Assembly: GCA_020723345.1 (NCBI GenBank)
Contig: DYJA01000069.1
Span: forward strand, 1 to 32,720
Source of the DNA: Candidatus Aquidulcis sp.
GTDB lineage: Bacteria > Chloroflexota > Anaerolineae > UBA4142
DNA: 32,720 nt
Reading direction: 5' to 3'
The notes beneath the pieces are model-generated. The model searched no databases. It had not been told where the DNA came from and saw only the letters and a list, made by a program, of their open reading frames with translations. The position numbers were made by a program, and so were the translations under genes. Positions 8,248 through 15,844 of the stretch are shown one piece after another. Position 1 is the first letter of the stretch. Every line of letters begins with the position of its first letter.

Positions 8248-9450
8248 ATGTTCGTTTTGGTTGGTAGTTTTCTCGCCGGCGCGCTCGCGGAATTGATCGG
8301 CGCGCGCGTCGCGTTTCAGAAGATGATCGCCCCGCGCTGGACGGTGGGCTGGTCGGCGTGGCGCGCGCGCGTCCAGAATCTAGTTGTCGCGTATCTGCTA
8401 ATTCATATCGGGTTGGTGGGCGGGGCAGAAATGGCGCAGGCGGAAATCGCGCGTTTTGCCGTAGCGGGGACGCTCTCCGTTATTCTTGCGCTGGCGATGT
8501 TTGGCGTCGCGTGGTTGGGCGCAGTCGCGCTGCGCGTGACCGACGATGCCAAGACGCGGATCACTTTGGCGACGCACTTTGGTTCGGTGAGTATCGGCAC
8601 GTTTGCGACCGTTCAAACTTATCTCACGAGTCAGGGCATTGCGTTCGATCCGGCTTCGGCGGCTTGGCTGACGTTGATGGAAGTGCCGGCGCTTTTCGCC
8701 GGTATCCTCTTGCTCGGCGGCGGTTGGGAATCGCTCAGGCGAATGTTGCTCGACCGCGATCTAGGGTTGCTCCTGGGATCGTTGCTCGCCGGGTACCTTC
8801 TGGGACCGACGGTGGCGCAGCAATTCGATTTTATTATCACCACGCCGTTCGAGTTCGTGCTCTGCTATTTTCTTTTGAATATGGGATTGCGCGCCGGAAA
8901 ACAGATCGCGCAAATCAAAGCCAGCGGCGGCAAACTGATCGCGTTCGGCGTGCTCACCCCGGCGATAGGCGCGGGACTGGGGATCGTGATCGGTGGACTG
9001 GCAAATTTGCAAATGGGTGATATAATCATCCTGGGTACGCTGGCGGCGTCCGCGTCGTACGTGGCGGCTCCGGCAGTGATGGGCAAACAAGTGCCCGCGC
9101 AAGCCATCGCCACGAGTCTTGCCGTGTCGCTCGGCGTGACGCTGCCGTGGAATATCCTGATTGGTATTCCGATCTACACCGGCGTCGCGCGAATGGCGGC
9201 GAATGACGGCGCGCGCGGTGTGATTCTGCTCGTCGCGTTTCTCGCGCTCGCCAGCGTGGCGACGATTTGGATTTTCCGGCGCGATGCTCCGGCTCCGGCG
9301 AAACGCGCAATTCCTTTCGCCAGTTCCGTTCCGGGCGTTGTGAGGTACGTTGACAATCATCCCCCCAAGCGTTTCGATGCGGCGCGCGGCGCGCGGCGCG
9401 ATTTACGTTTGCCGCGCGCGCGCGACGATCCACAAGGCGGGGTCATTTAA
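8248..9450 (+). CDS. SbtA-family permease (sodium-dependent bicarbonate transporter family)
   Basis: Integral membrane protein of 400 residues with about ten hydrophobic segments arranged as two similar halves. Family-typical stretches are THFGSVSIGTFATVQTYL, LTLMEVPALFAGILLL and LAASASYVAAPAVM, followed by SLGVTLPWNILIGIPIY. Members characterised in cyanobacteria import bicarbonate with sodium. The substrate here is not proven. The ATG at 8248 is preferred over one at 8167 because GAGGTGG lies five bases upstream and the first membrane segment begins at once. The tail after residue 350 is charged and Arg-rich. No SbtB/PII-like regulator gene is adjacent. It is the first of ten co-directional genes, 79 bases before the first ATPase. 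Confidence 0.8.
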   Translation: MFVLVGSFLAGALAELIGARVAFQKMIAPRWTVGWSAWRARVQNLVVAYLLIHIGLVGGAEMAQAEIARFAVAGTLSVILALAMFGVAWLGAVALRVTDDAKTRITLATHFGSVSIGTFATVQTYLTSQGIAFDPASAAWLTLMEVPALFAGILLLGGGWESLRRMLLDRDLGLLLGSLLAGYLLGPTVAQQFDFIITTPFEFVLCYFLLNMGLRAGKQIAQIKASGGKLIAFGVLTPAIGAGLGIVIGGLANLQMGDIIILGTLAASASYVAAPAVMGKQVPAQAIATSLAVSLGVTLPWNILIGIPIYTGVARMAANDGARGVILLVAFLALASVATIWIFRRDAPAPAKRAIPFASSVPGVVRYVDNHPPKRFDAARGARRDLRLPRARDDPQGGVI

Positions 9451-9529
9451 GGAGCAGAGGTCTCGAATGCGGGTCGCTCGGTTTTTGTAACCGCAAATTG
9501 CTGTCTCCAAATTTGCAGGTGGGGTGACA

Positions 9530-10972
9530 ATGATCGAGTTGAACTTTCCAAATGCGGTACGTGATCAGAACGATTTGTTTGGACGCGCGGCGGAGATCGA
9601 GACGGCGCGGCAAGCCCTCCGCGCGCGGTCGCGCCAACCGATTGTGATCTTGGGCGAACGCTTGATCGGCAAAACCAGTCTGCACCAAGTCCTGGCGCGG
9701 GAACTCGACCAGGACGCGCGCAAGTCGGTGCTGGCGATTTTTCCCCCTCCGGCGTACACCCTGGCGCTTTTCGCGAGCGAGATCGTCGAATCGATCCGCG
9801 CCGATCTCAGTCTGCTGGGCGTCGCGGCGCACACACCGGCGATCACCGCGCGCGCGCAAGCCCAGGCGATGACCCAGGCAGAATTTCTGCTGCTCTGCCG
9901 GCAACTCTTGAGCGCGCTGCCGCACGCGACGGTCGTCTTGTGCATCGACGAATTCGACAGTCTCTTGCTCAAATGCGCCAAGCCGGAGCAACAGGCGATC
10001 CTCGATTTTACCTCGACGCTGGCGGAGCGCGGCGACCTGCCGCTCATTTTGCTCTTTACGATGAGCCACCCGACGGAGAAGATCGGCGACGCGTACCCGC
10101 TGCGCTTTCTCGCCAAATCGTTCAAGATTCCCTTGCCGCCGCTCGACGCGGCAAGCACCGCCGAGTTGGTGTTGCAGTTGCTTGCTTCGCGTTTCGAGGT
10201 TGCCGAGTCCGCGCAAAAAGAGATTTGGAAATTCTCCGGCGGTCATCCATATTTCGTGAAACTCGTTCTGCAAAATGTTCTGGATCTGCACTTTGCCAAT
10301 CAAGCGGTCAAGGTGTTGACGGCGGAGATGGTCCAACAAGCCGCGCGCCGCGCGCAATCCAGCATCGAAGCTCGATTCTCCTTGACGAACATTTTGAGCG
10401 AGCATTTTTCCGAACGCGAAAACGCCGCGCTGAAATGGCTTGCCACGCGCGAGGGAGCGCTTGCGTGGCATCAGACCGAAGCGCACACGGACGCGCTGCA
10501 AAATCTGATCCAGCGCGAATACGTGGAAGATCGCGCGGGCGATGGGTTGACTTTTCGGATCGGTTTCATTCGGGCGTGGTTGCGCGCCGCGTCTTTTCTG
10601 CCGACAGTTCACCCGCCGCCGTCGCCGGTTGCTCGCCCCGCGACCATCGGCAAACCGATTCTCGTGGTCGATGATGCCAAAAGGCGCGTCTATCTGGGAG
10701 AACGCGAGATTCAGACCACGCCGTTGGAATATTCCGTTTTGGTGTGCTTGGCGCGGCATTTGGGGAAATGCGTCTCCCGCGACGAGTTAGCGCAGGAGGT
10801 TTGGGCAAACGAGGTGTACGGCAAGGGAGTTGGCGATGATCGGATTTACACGATCATGAAACGCTTGCGCGGGAAATTGGACGATGACGATCAAGAGCCC
10901 ACCTACATCGAGACGCGCGCGGGTTTGGGATACATCCTGCACCACGCGGAATATCGCGCTGGCGCCGGATAG
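9530..10972 (+). CDS. STAND/AAA-type ATPase with C-terminal OmpR-like winged helix
   Basis: The protein has 480 residues. The N-terminal P-loop ATPase shows Walker A GERLIGKTS (42-50) and Walker B VVLCIDEFD (135-143), a serine-rich sensor-like region (TMSH), and a helical C-terminal ATPase part with SGGHPYFVKL (236-245), as in archaeal-type and STAND ATPases. Residues about 375-472 form a winged helix of the OmpR/PhoB type (TTPLEYSVLVCLARH, then SRDELAQEVW, then DDRIYTIMKRLRGKL and ETRAGLGYIL). This suggests an ATP-dependent transcription regulator. The ATG at 9530 has AGGTGGGG six bases upstream. Its first 50 residues match the next gene closely, so the two arose by duplication. Its target is unknown; the downstream operon is the obvious candidate. 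Confidence 0.85.
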   Translation: MIELNFPNAVRDQNDLFGRAAEIETARQALRARSRQPIVILGERLIGKTSLHQVLARELDQDARKSVLAIFPPPAYTLALFASEIVESIRADLSLLGVAAHTPAITARAQAQAMTQAEFLLLCRQLLSALPHATVVLCIDEFDSLLLKCAKPEQQAILDFTSTLAERGDLPLILLFTMSHPTEKIGDAYPLRFLAKSFKIPLPPLDAASTAELVLQLLASRFEVAESAQKEIWKFSGGHPYFVKLVLQNVLDLHFANQAVKVLTAEMVQQAARRAQSSIEARFSLTNILSEHFSERENAALKWLATREGALAWHQTEAHTDALQNLIQREYVEDRAGDGLTFRIGFIRAWLRAASFLPTVHPPPSPVARPATIGKPILVVDDAKRRVYLGEREIQTTPLEYSVLVCLARHLGKCVSRDELAQEVWANEVYGKGVGDDRIYTIMKRLRGKLDDDDQEPTYIETRAGLGYILHHAEYRAGAG

Positions 10973-10991
10973 TTGTTCATCTTTGCCTAGT

Positions 10992-11075
10992 GCCCGAAGA
11001 TCAATCTTCGGGCTGAAGAGCCGAAGGACGCTTAAGCGTCCTTGAACTGCCCAGCCCTGTCGTTAACGACGGGCT
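10992..11075. repeat. Cluster of three palindromes between the two paralogous ATPase genes
   Basis: Three separate palindromes fill the gap. Positions 10992-11013 have a 10-bp stem (GCCCGAAGAT, 2-base loop). Positions 11026-11041 are a perfect palindrome (GGACGCTTAAGCGTCC). Positions 11053-11075 have an 11-bp stem with one bulged base (AGCCC-GTCGTT / AACGACGGGCT), followed by ATTTT. The set looks like a composite intergenic repeat element. The last stem could weakly terminate or attenuate transcription inside the operon. Confidence 0.75.
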
Positions 11076-11094
11076 ATTTTCGGGAGAGTGATCT

Positions 11095-12180
11095 ATGGAC
11101 GATTTGAATTTTCCAAATCCAGTAACGGCGGCGAAGGATTTCTTCGACCGCGAATTGGAACTCGATACGATTCAACGCACGCTCGCCTCGTCCACGCGTC
11201 GACCGGTAGTTATTTTCGGCGAACGCGTGATCGGCAAGACTTCGACTCTGAACATTTTGATCGAACGATTGAAAGCGAGTCCGTCTCATGTGATAGTGCA
11301 ATTGCCTCATTCTTATTCGCGCGATGATTTTGCCGCGGAGATATTGCAGGGGATCTGTGAAGCCGTCGATCCGAGTTTGCGCCAGACCAGTTTCGTCAAT
11401 GAGAATGGCTGCCTCAAGATCGCGACGGTGAGCGAGTTTATGCAAGTGATGGAAGAGCAGATCGCCAAACGTCCGGGCGTTAGTTTCGTGCTTTGTCTCG
11501 ACGAATTCGATAGTTTGTTGGCAAGGTGCGATCCGGACGCGGCGAACCAGATTCTCGATCTGACGCTGCACTTGATCGAACGGACGACACTGCCGCTGCG
11601 TTTTGTGTTCACGATGACGCAAATGACCGCCCAGATTCTCCATTCTTACGCCAGTCCTTTCGTCAACGGCGCGACGATTGTTCCGCTCGCGCCCTGGTCG
11701 TCAGCGCAGTCGCGCCAATTCGTCGAATGGTTGATTGGAACGCGTTTCGTGATCGAGGAGGAGGCGCATCGGTTGCTCTTTGGAATGGCGGCGGGGCAGC
11801 CCTATTTTACCAAGGCGATTTTGCGCGAACTGATCGAGCCGCGTCGCGAGCAGGCGCAATCCGTTCGCGTGACTGCCGCGCAATTGCAGGATGCCATCGC
11901 GGCAAGTGTCAATTCGTCCGAAATGAAGTTTACGCTCGCCAATATCTGGCACGCCCATTTTTCAAAGCCGGAGCAAGATTTGATGATCCGGCTTGCCGCG
12001 TCCCCAAACGGATTAACCGCGTCTGAACTCCAAGCGCATGCTATCGAGTGTCCTAAAGTACCGCAAAGATTGATGGAGCGCGGGTATATCGAAAAAGATA
12101 AACACGATCGTTACACTTGGCGGCTCGGTATTTTGGGGCAGTGGTTGATCGAAAATTCCTTTGCAACTCCGGCGCAGTGA
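11095..12180 (+). CDS. STAND/AAA-type ATPase, short paralogue
   Basis: The protein has 361 residues. Walker A is GERVIGKTS (42-50) and Walker B FVLCLDEFD (131-139), at nearly the same places as in the preceding protein. Both begin with a shared LNFPN motif, and the GQPYFTKAIL segment corresponds to GHPYFVKLVL there. The region after about 280 is helical and resembles a small winged helix (SKPEQDLMIRLAASPNGLTA), but the OmpR-type domain is absent. The start at 11095 is preceded by GGGAGAG at about 11081-11087. As part of the operon it may oligomerise with its paralogue or act as its antagonist; this is an inference. No metabolic function can be assigned from the sequence. Confidence 0.8.
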   Translation: MDDLNFPNPVTAAKDFFDRELELDTIQRTLASSTRRPVVIFGERVIGKTSTLNILIERLKASPSHVIVQLPHSYSRDDFAAEILQGICEAVDPSLRQTSFVNENGCLKIATVSEFMQVMEEQIAKRPGVSFVLCLDEFDSLLARCDPDAANQILDLTLHLIERTTLPLRFVFTMTQMTAQILHSYASPFVNGATIVPLAPWSSAQSRQFVEWLIGTRFVIEEEAHRLLFGMAAGQPYFTKAILRELIEPRREQAQSVRVTAAQLQDAIAASVNSSEMKFTLANIWHAHFSKPEQDLMIRLAASPNGLTASELQAHAIECPKVPQRLMERGYIEKDKHDRYTWRLGILGQWLIENSFATPAQ

Positions 12181-12185
12181 TTTAT

Positions 12186-12240
12186 CCTTGCGAAGATCGA
12201 GCCTGTATTCGGTTTGCGCGGCAAGCCAATCTTTGCAAGG
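12186..12240. repeat. 12-bp inverted repeat in front of the large ATPase gene
   Basis: CCTTGCGAAGAT (12186-12197) and ATCTTTGCAAGG (12229-12240) are complementary, with one G-U pair in RNA, around a 31-base loop. It occupies almost the whole gap between the second and third ATPase genes and ends 13 bases before the start codon, where it could affect ribosome access. Confidence 0.5.
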
Positions 12241-12253
12241 TCGAGTTTGATAA

Positions 12254-15200
12254 ATGCACCCCTTACCTTTCGCGCAGATCAATCGCATCAAGGCGCGGCT
12301 CACTAACGACGCGCTATCGCATCTGGTCGCGGTTTTTTCCCAGCAAGAAGGTGAGCGTCTGCTGCTCGTCTATCTCAGAGACGCGGTTCCCCCGATTCTA
12401 CCTCCCAAGTGTCAAGCGATTCCACTCGGCGATCTACGCGATTACGATCTCGCCCAGTACGACGGTCTCGTCATGGCGGTTTCGGTTGTCGACGTCATCC
12501 GTCCTGAGATTCCGACCAAAGGTCCGAATTTCTTTTCGCTGAGTCATCTCTTGCGCGAGCGCAATTGTTTCGATTTGCTGTGGCATACCTGGGGCGAACT
12601 CAGTTGTTTTTTGTTGGAATTGCTTCGCAGCGCGGCAGCGAAACCGATGTCCGAGGCGCAGAAAGAACGCGCGCTGTTTCAGATGATTTGGTTGGCGGCG
12701 CAGGCGCGACTGACTCAACTACCGCGCCAGGATCTCGTCGCGCTCGTGCCGGATCGCAATCTCGCCGCGTTCGTCGAACAGGGCGTCTGCCGCGCGGTGT
12801 ACAGTCAGTTGCCTGCCGCCGACGCGTTGCCGGATCACATCCAAGCATATTCGTTGGAACAATTGAAACATTCGGGGTTTCTGCAGAAGGAGGATCGGGT
12901 CATCGCGTTTGAGGAGGTGTGCAGCGAGGGAATGGGCTTGGGACCCCGGTCGTTCCGTTTCTTGGAATTGCGGGGAGTGTTGCGCCAAAGCGGTTTGGAC
13001 GATGCGCTCGACCGAACCTTGCATCGGCTGGCGATCGATTATTACGACAGTTGGTGCGCCGGGTCATCCGACGCCGAGTGTCTGCGAATGGCGCACGCGT
13101 TGATCGTCGAGGGCTTGCTCGCCAAGCGCGAGGTGGACGATTTGATTGCGGTACTGCCGCGCGACGATTGGGATGCGTTCGCTCAACACGGCGCGGCGAT
13201 TTTCCTCTATCGGCAATTGCCTGAACATGCCGACCCAGGAGAAGGAACGGGCACGCGCCATCTGTCGCTCGAGGATTTGAAATCGAATCGGTTGCCCGCC
13301 GGTTTCGGACAGACGACCTTTGCTTTTCTGCCGCTTGCGCCGCAATTTGAAGCGGCAGGCAGCGCGCGCGTGTACGATCTCGGCTTGTTGCTCCACCAAG
13401 CCGGAAAAACCGGCGCCATGGCGCGCAGCAGTTGGTTGTTGGCGCGCGATCTGCTGGGCTGGTCGCCGGGCGAGCGTCAGACGCGGAATATTTCCATTCC
13501 CGAATTGGCGAAGATCGCGACGCACAGTTGCGCTTTGCTCGGCATCGAAGATCCATGGCTGCGGCAGGGTCATTTTCGGCAGGCGGTCGAGTTGGCGTAT
13601 CGTACCCAGGATCAGATTCTGGAAATGCAAGCCCAAGCCAGTCCTGCGCTCGAGCAACTGTACTATCAAGCCCTGCGCTTGTGGTACCATTGCGGCGAAT
13701 TGAAACCCGAGGAAATCGAGCCGACGCTGAATCAGATGGTCGTATTGTTGCGCGAGTACGAGCAAAAGAGTCGTCAGTTGAGCGAGCCGCGTTCATGGGC
13801 GCGGGAACAGGCGTTACATTTGCAATCGGTGGGCGAGGCATTGTTGCACATGTTAAGCGGCGGTGGTCAGCCGGAGATCATCTTGCGTGTCTACGCCGAA
13901 GAACTCACCCCCGCGCCGAGCAGCGTGCCGCAGGAAATTCGGCTCGTGGCGGATTTGGCGCAAGCCATCGAAGTGCCCTCCCGACTCTTTCGCTTGGCTT
14001 TCCGACGATACGCCGAAATTGTCCAACAGATTCAACGCATTCGCACCAGTCAGATTCCCATTGACGACAAGATCGCACGGTTGCAGGACGGGACCGTGTC
14101 GCTGCGGGATGCGCGCCGAGTGGCGTTTGCGCATCGCCACGAGCGGCGCATTTTGGATCGACTCTACGAATTTGCCATCGAACAAACCGAGTCGCTGGTG
14201 AATGAACTTCAAGGCAGCGCGCAGTTGGAGATCGAGTTATTGACCCAGGCGGTGGCGCAGCATGAAGAACACACGCTGACCTTTCTCGTGCGCAACATTG
14301 GCAGAGTCAGCGCGGGCGCCGTCGAAGTTGAATTTGCGCGCTCTGAACATTTCGCGCTGGTGGAAGAGAGTGCAGTGAAAGACCTGAGTGATCTTTTGCC
14401 GGAGGCGGCAAAGCGCATTCCCTTTGCCATTCGTCCGCGCGTCGATCACGATTTTGCCGTTGGTTTGAAGGTAACCTACCGTGATTTGCAGCAGCAAGTT
14501 CGGGTCCGGCAGCAGGAATTTTTGCTGCGGATCGTAAGTCTGGATCGCGGACCGTTTCGCCCCAAGCCCAATCCCTACGTGTATGGCGCGCCCTTGCAGG
14601 ATCACCGCCTGTTCTACGGACGCCAGCGCGAGTTGGAGTCGTTGCTCAGTCATCTGACGGCGGGGCGACAACAGAATGTTTTGATCCGCGGTGCGCGGCG
14701 CGCCGGCAAAACCTCGGTCCTCAATATGTTGAAGGCAATCGTAGACGATGAGCAGGGGCAGGGTCATATTCGCAAGTGGTTTCAAGTTCCCGACGCGTGG
14801 TATCCCGCGCTGGATCGTCTTCATGCGATCCCCTTGGATTTGCAAAGTGTCGAGCGACAACAAGGCGCGCTGACGCCCAGTGCGTTTTACCAAGCCATTC
14901 TAGGCAGGATTCGGGAGTTGGGACTAGACAGCCAACTCCTGAGCGCGATGTTGTCTGAGCCGCGTGTCACTACCACGCTGTTCACCAAGACGCTCGAACT
15001 GACACTGCAACAGCACGCGGGGACGCGGCTGGTTTTCTTGCTGGACGAATTCGACGTTGTGGACACGATTACCGACAAGACATTTTACGCGCACCTGCGG
15101 CATACGATTTCCCAAGTCCAAGGCGCGACGTGGATTATCGCGAGCGCGCTCGGACTCGACCGCGCGGTGAGCGATTACGAGTCGCCGTTGTTCAACGTGT

Positions 15201-15844
15201 TCAAGATTATCAACTTGGAAAGATTGGACGCCGCAGCCGCACGTCGGTTGATCCTCGATCCGTGGCAAGCGGGCGCGGGCGAAGGGGCGGACGACCAGGT
15301 GACCTTGCAATTTACCGACGACGCGGTGGATGCCATTCTGTATGAAACGGGTTGCTATCCGTATTTCATTCAACTGCTCTGCAGCGCGATTGTGGAACAG
15401 ATCAATCTCGCGCGGACGAACTATGTTCAGCGCGGCATGGTGTACCAGGTGATCGACAAGATCATCGCGTCCCGCAGCGCGGCGTACGAGCACTTTGTCT
15501 TTCCATGGGATCGGGCAGACGGCATCGGCAAGGTGACGTTGCTCGTCCTCCTCAGCCAGATCGAATCGCCCAACACGCATGAACTAAAGCATTTGGTCTG
15601 GGAGCGGTTGCATGACCGCGGGATCAGCGCAGCGCCGAATGTGCTGTTGGCGCTGTACGACGAAGGGCTGCGCCAACTGCAGGCGGTCGACGCGGTCGCG
15701 TTGGATCATCACAATCGTTATGTGTTCGCGATTCCCTTGTTTCGGCGCTTGCTCTTGGAACGCAAGAACCACAGCGACCTATGGACAAACGCGTTCCAGG
15801 AACTACAGGCAGACCTGCGGCGCAAGGAGAAACATGACGGATAA
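12254..15844 (+). CDS. Large protein with C-terminal P-loop ATPase, coupled to the Ehr-like operon
   Basis: The product has 1196 residues. The N-terminal 600 residues have no recognised family but contain two similar blocks (about 158-210, DLVALVPDRNLAAFVEQGVC, and about 294-350, DLIAVLPRDDWDAFAQHGAA), a sign of internal duplication. About 600-660 is helical. About 665-770 looks like an Ig/CARDB-type beta sandwich (LTFLVRNIGRVSAGAVEVEF). The ATPase starts near 785 (NPYVYGAPLQDHRLFYGRQR), with Walker A GARRAGKTS (813-821) and Walker B LVFLLDEFD (926-934). A helical end resembles STAND proteins. No membrane helix is evident. The gene overlaps the next one by 11 bases (ATGACGGATAA), so the two are made together. 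A sensing or assembly role for the complex is inferred only from this linkage. Confidence 0.75.
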   Translation: MHPLPFAQINRIKARLTNDALSHLVAVFSQQEGERLLLVYLRDAVPPILPPKCQAIPLGDLRDYDLAQYDGLVMAVSVVDVIRPEIPTKGPNFFSLSHLLRERNCFDLLWHTWGELSCFLLELLRSAAAKPMSEAQKERALFQMIWLAAQARLTQLPRQDLVALVPDRNLAAFVEQGVCRAVYSQLPAADALPDHIQAYSLEQLKHSGFLQKEDRVIAFEEVCSEGMGLGPRSFRFLELRGVLRQSGLDDALDRTLHRLAIDYYDSWCAGSSDAECLRMAHALIVEGLLAKREVDDLIAVLPRDDWDAFAQHGAAIFLYRQLPEHADPGEGTGTRHLSLEDLKSNRLPAGFGQTTFAFLPLAPQFEAAGSARVYDLGLLLHQAGKTGAMARSSWLLARDLLGWSPGERQTRNISIPELAKIATHSCALLGIEDPWLRQGHFRQAVELAYRTQDQILEMQAQASPALEQLYYQALRLWYHCGELKPEEIEPTLNQMVVLLREYEQKSRQLSEPRSWAREQALHLQSVGEALLHMLSGGGQPEIILRVYAEELTPAPSSVPQEIRLVADLAQAIEVPSRLFRLAFRRYAEIVQQIQRIRTSQIPIDDKIARLQDGTVSLRDARRVAFAHRHERRILDRLYEFAIEQTESLVNELQGSAQLEIELLTQAVAQHEEHTLTFLVRNIGRVSAGAVEVEFARSEHFALVEESAVKDLSDLLPEAAKRIPFAIRPRVDHDFAVGLKVTYRDLQQQVRVRQQEFLLRIVSLDRGPFRPKPNPYVYGAPLQDHRLFYGRQRELESLLSHLTAGRQQNVLIRGARRAGKTSVLNMLKAIVDDEQGQGHIRKWFQVPDAWYPALDRLHAIPLDLQSVERQQGALTPSAFYQAILGRIRELGLDSQLLSAMLSEPRVTTTLFTKTLELTLQQHAGTRLVFLLDEFDVVDTITDKTFYAHLRHTISQVQGATWIIASALGLDRAVSDYESPLFNVFKIINLERLDAAAARRLILDPWQAGAGEGADDQVTLQFTDDAVDAILYETGCYPYFIQLLCSAIVEQINLARTNYVQRGMVYQVIDKIIASRSAAYEHFVFPWDRADGIGKVTLLVLLSQIESPNTHELKHLVWERLHDRGISAAPNVLLALYDEGLRQLQAVDAVALDHHNRYVFAIPLFRRLLLERKNHSDLWTNAFQELQADLRRKEKHDG

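Noticed and set aside
15612-15833. Longer start for the HyfB-like gene
   Set aside because: This part is the end of the large ATPase gene read in another frame; the translated residues are Arg/Cys-rich and not part of the family.
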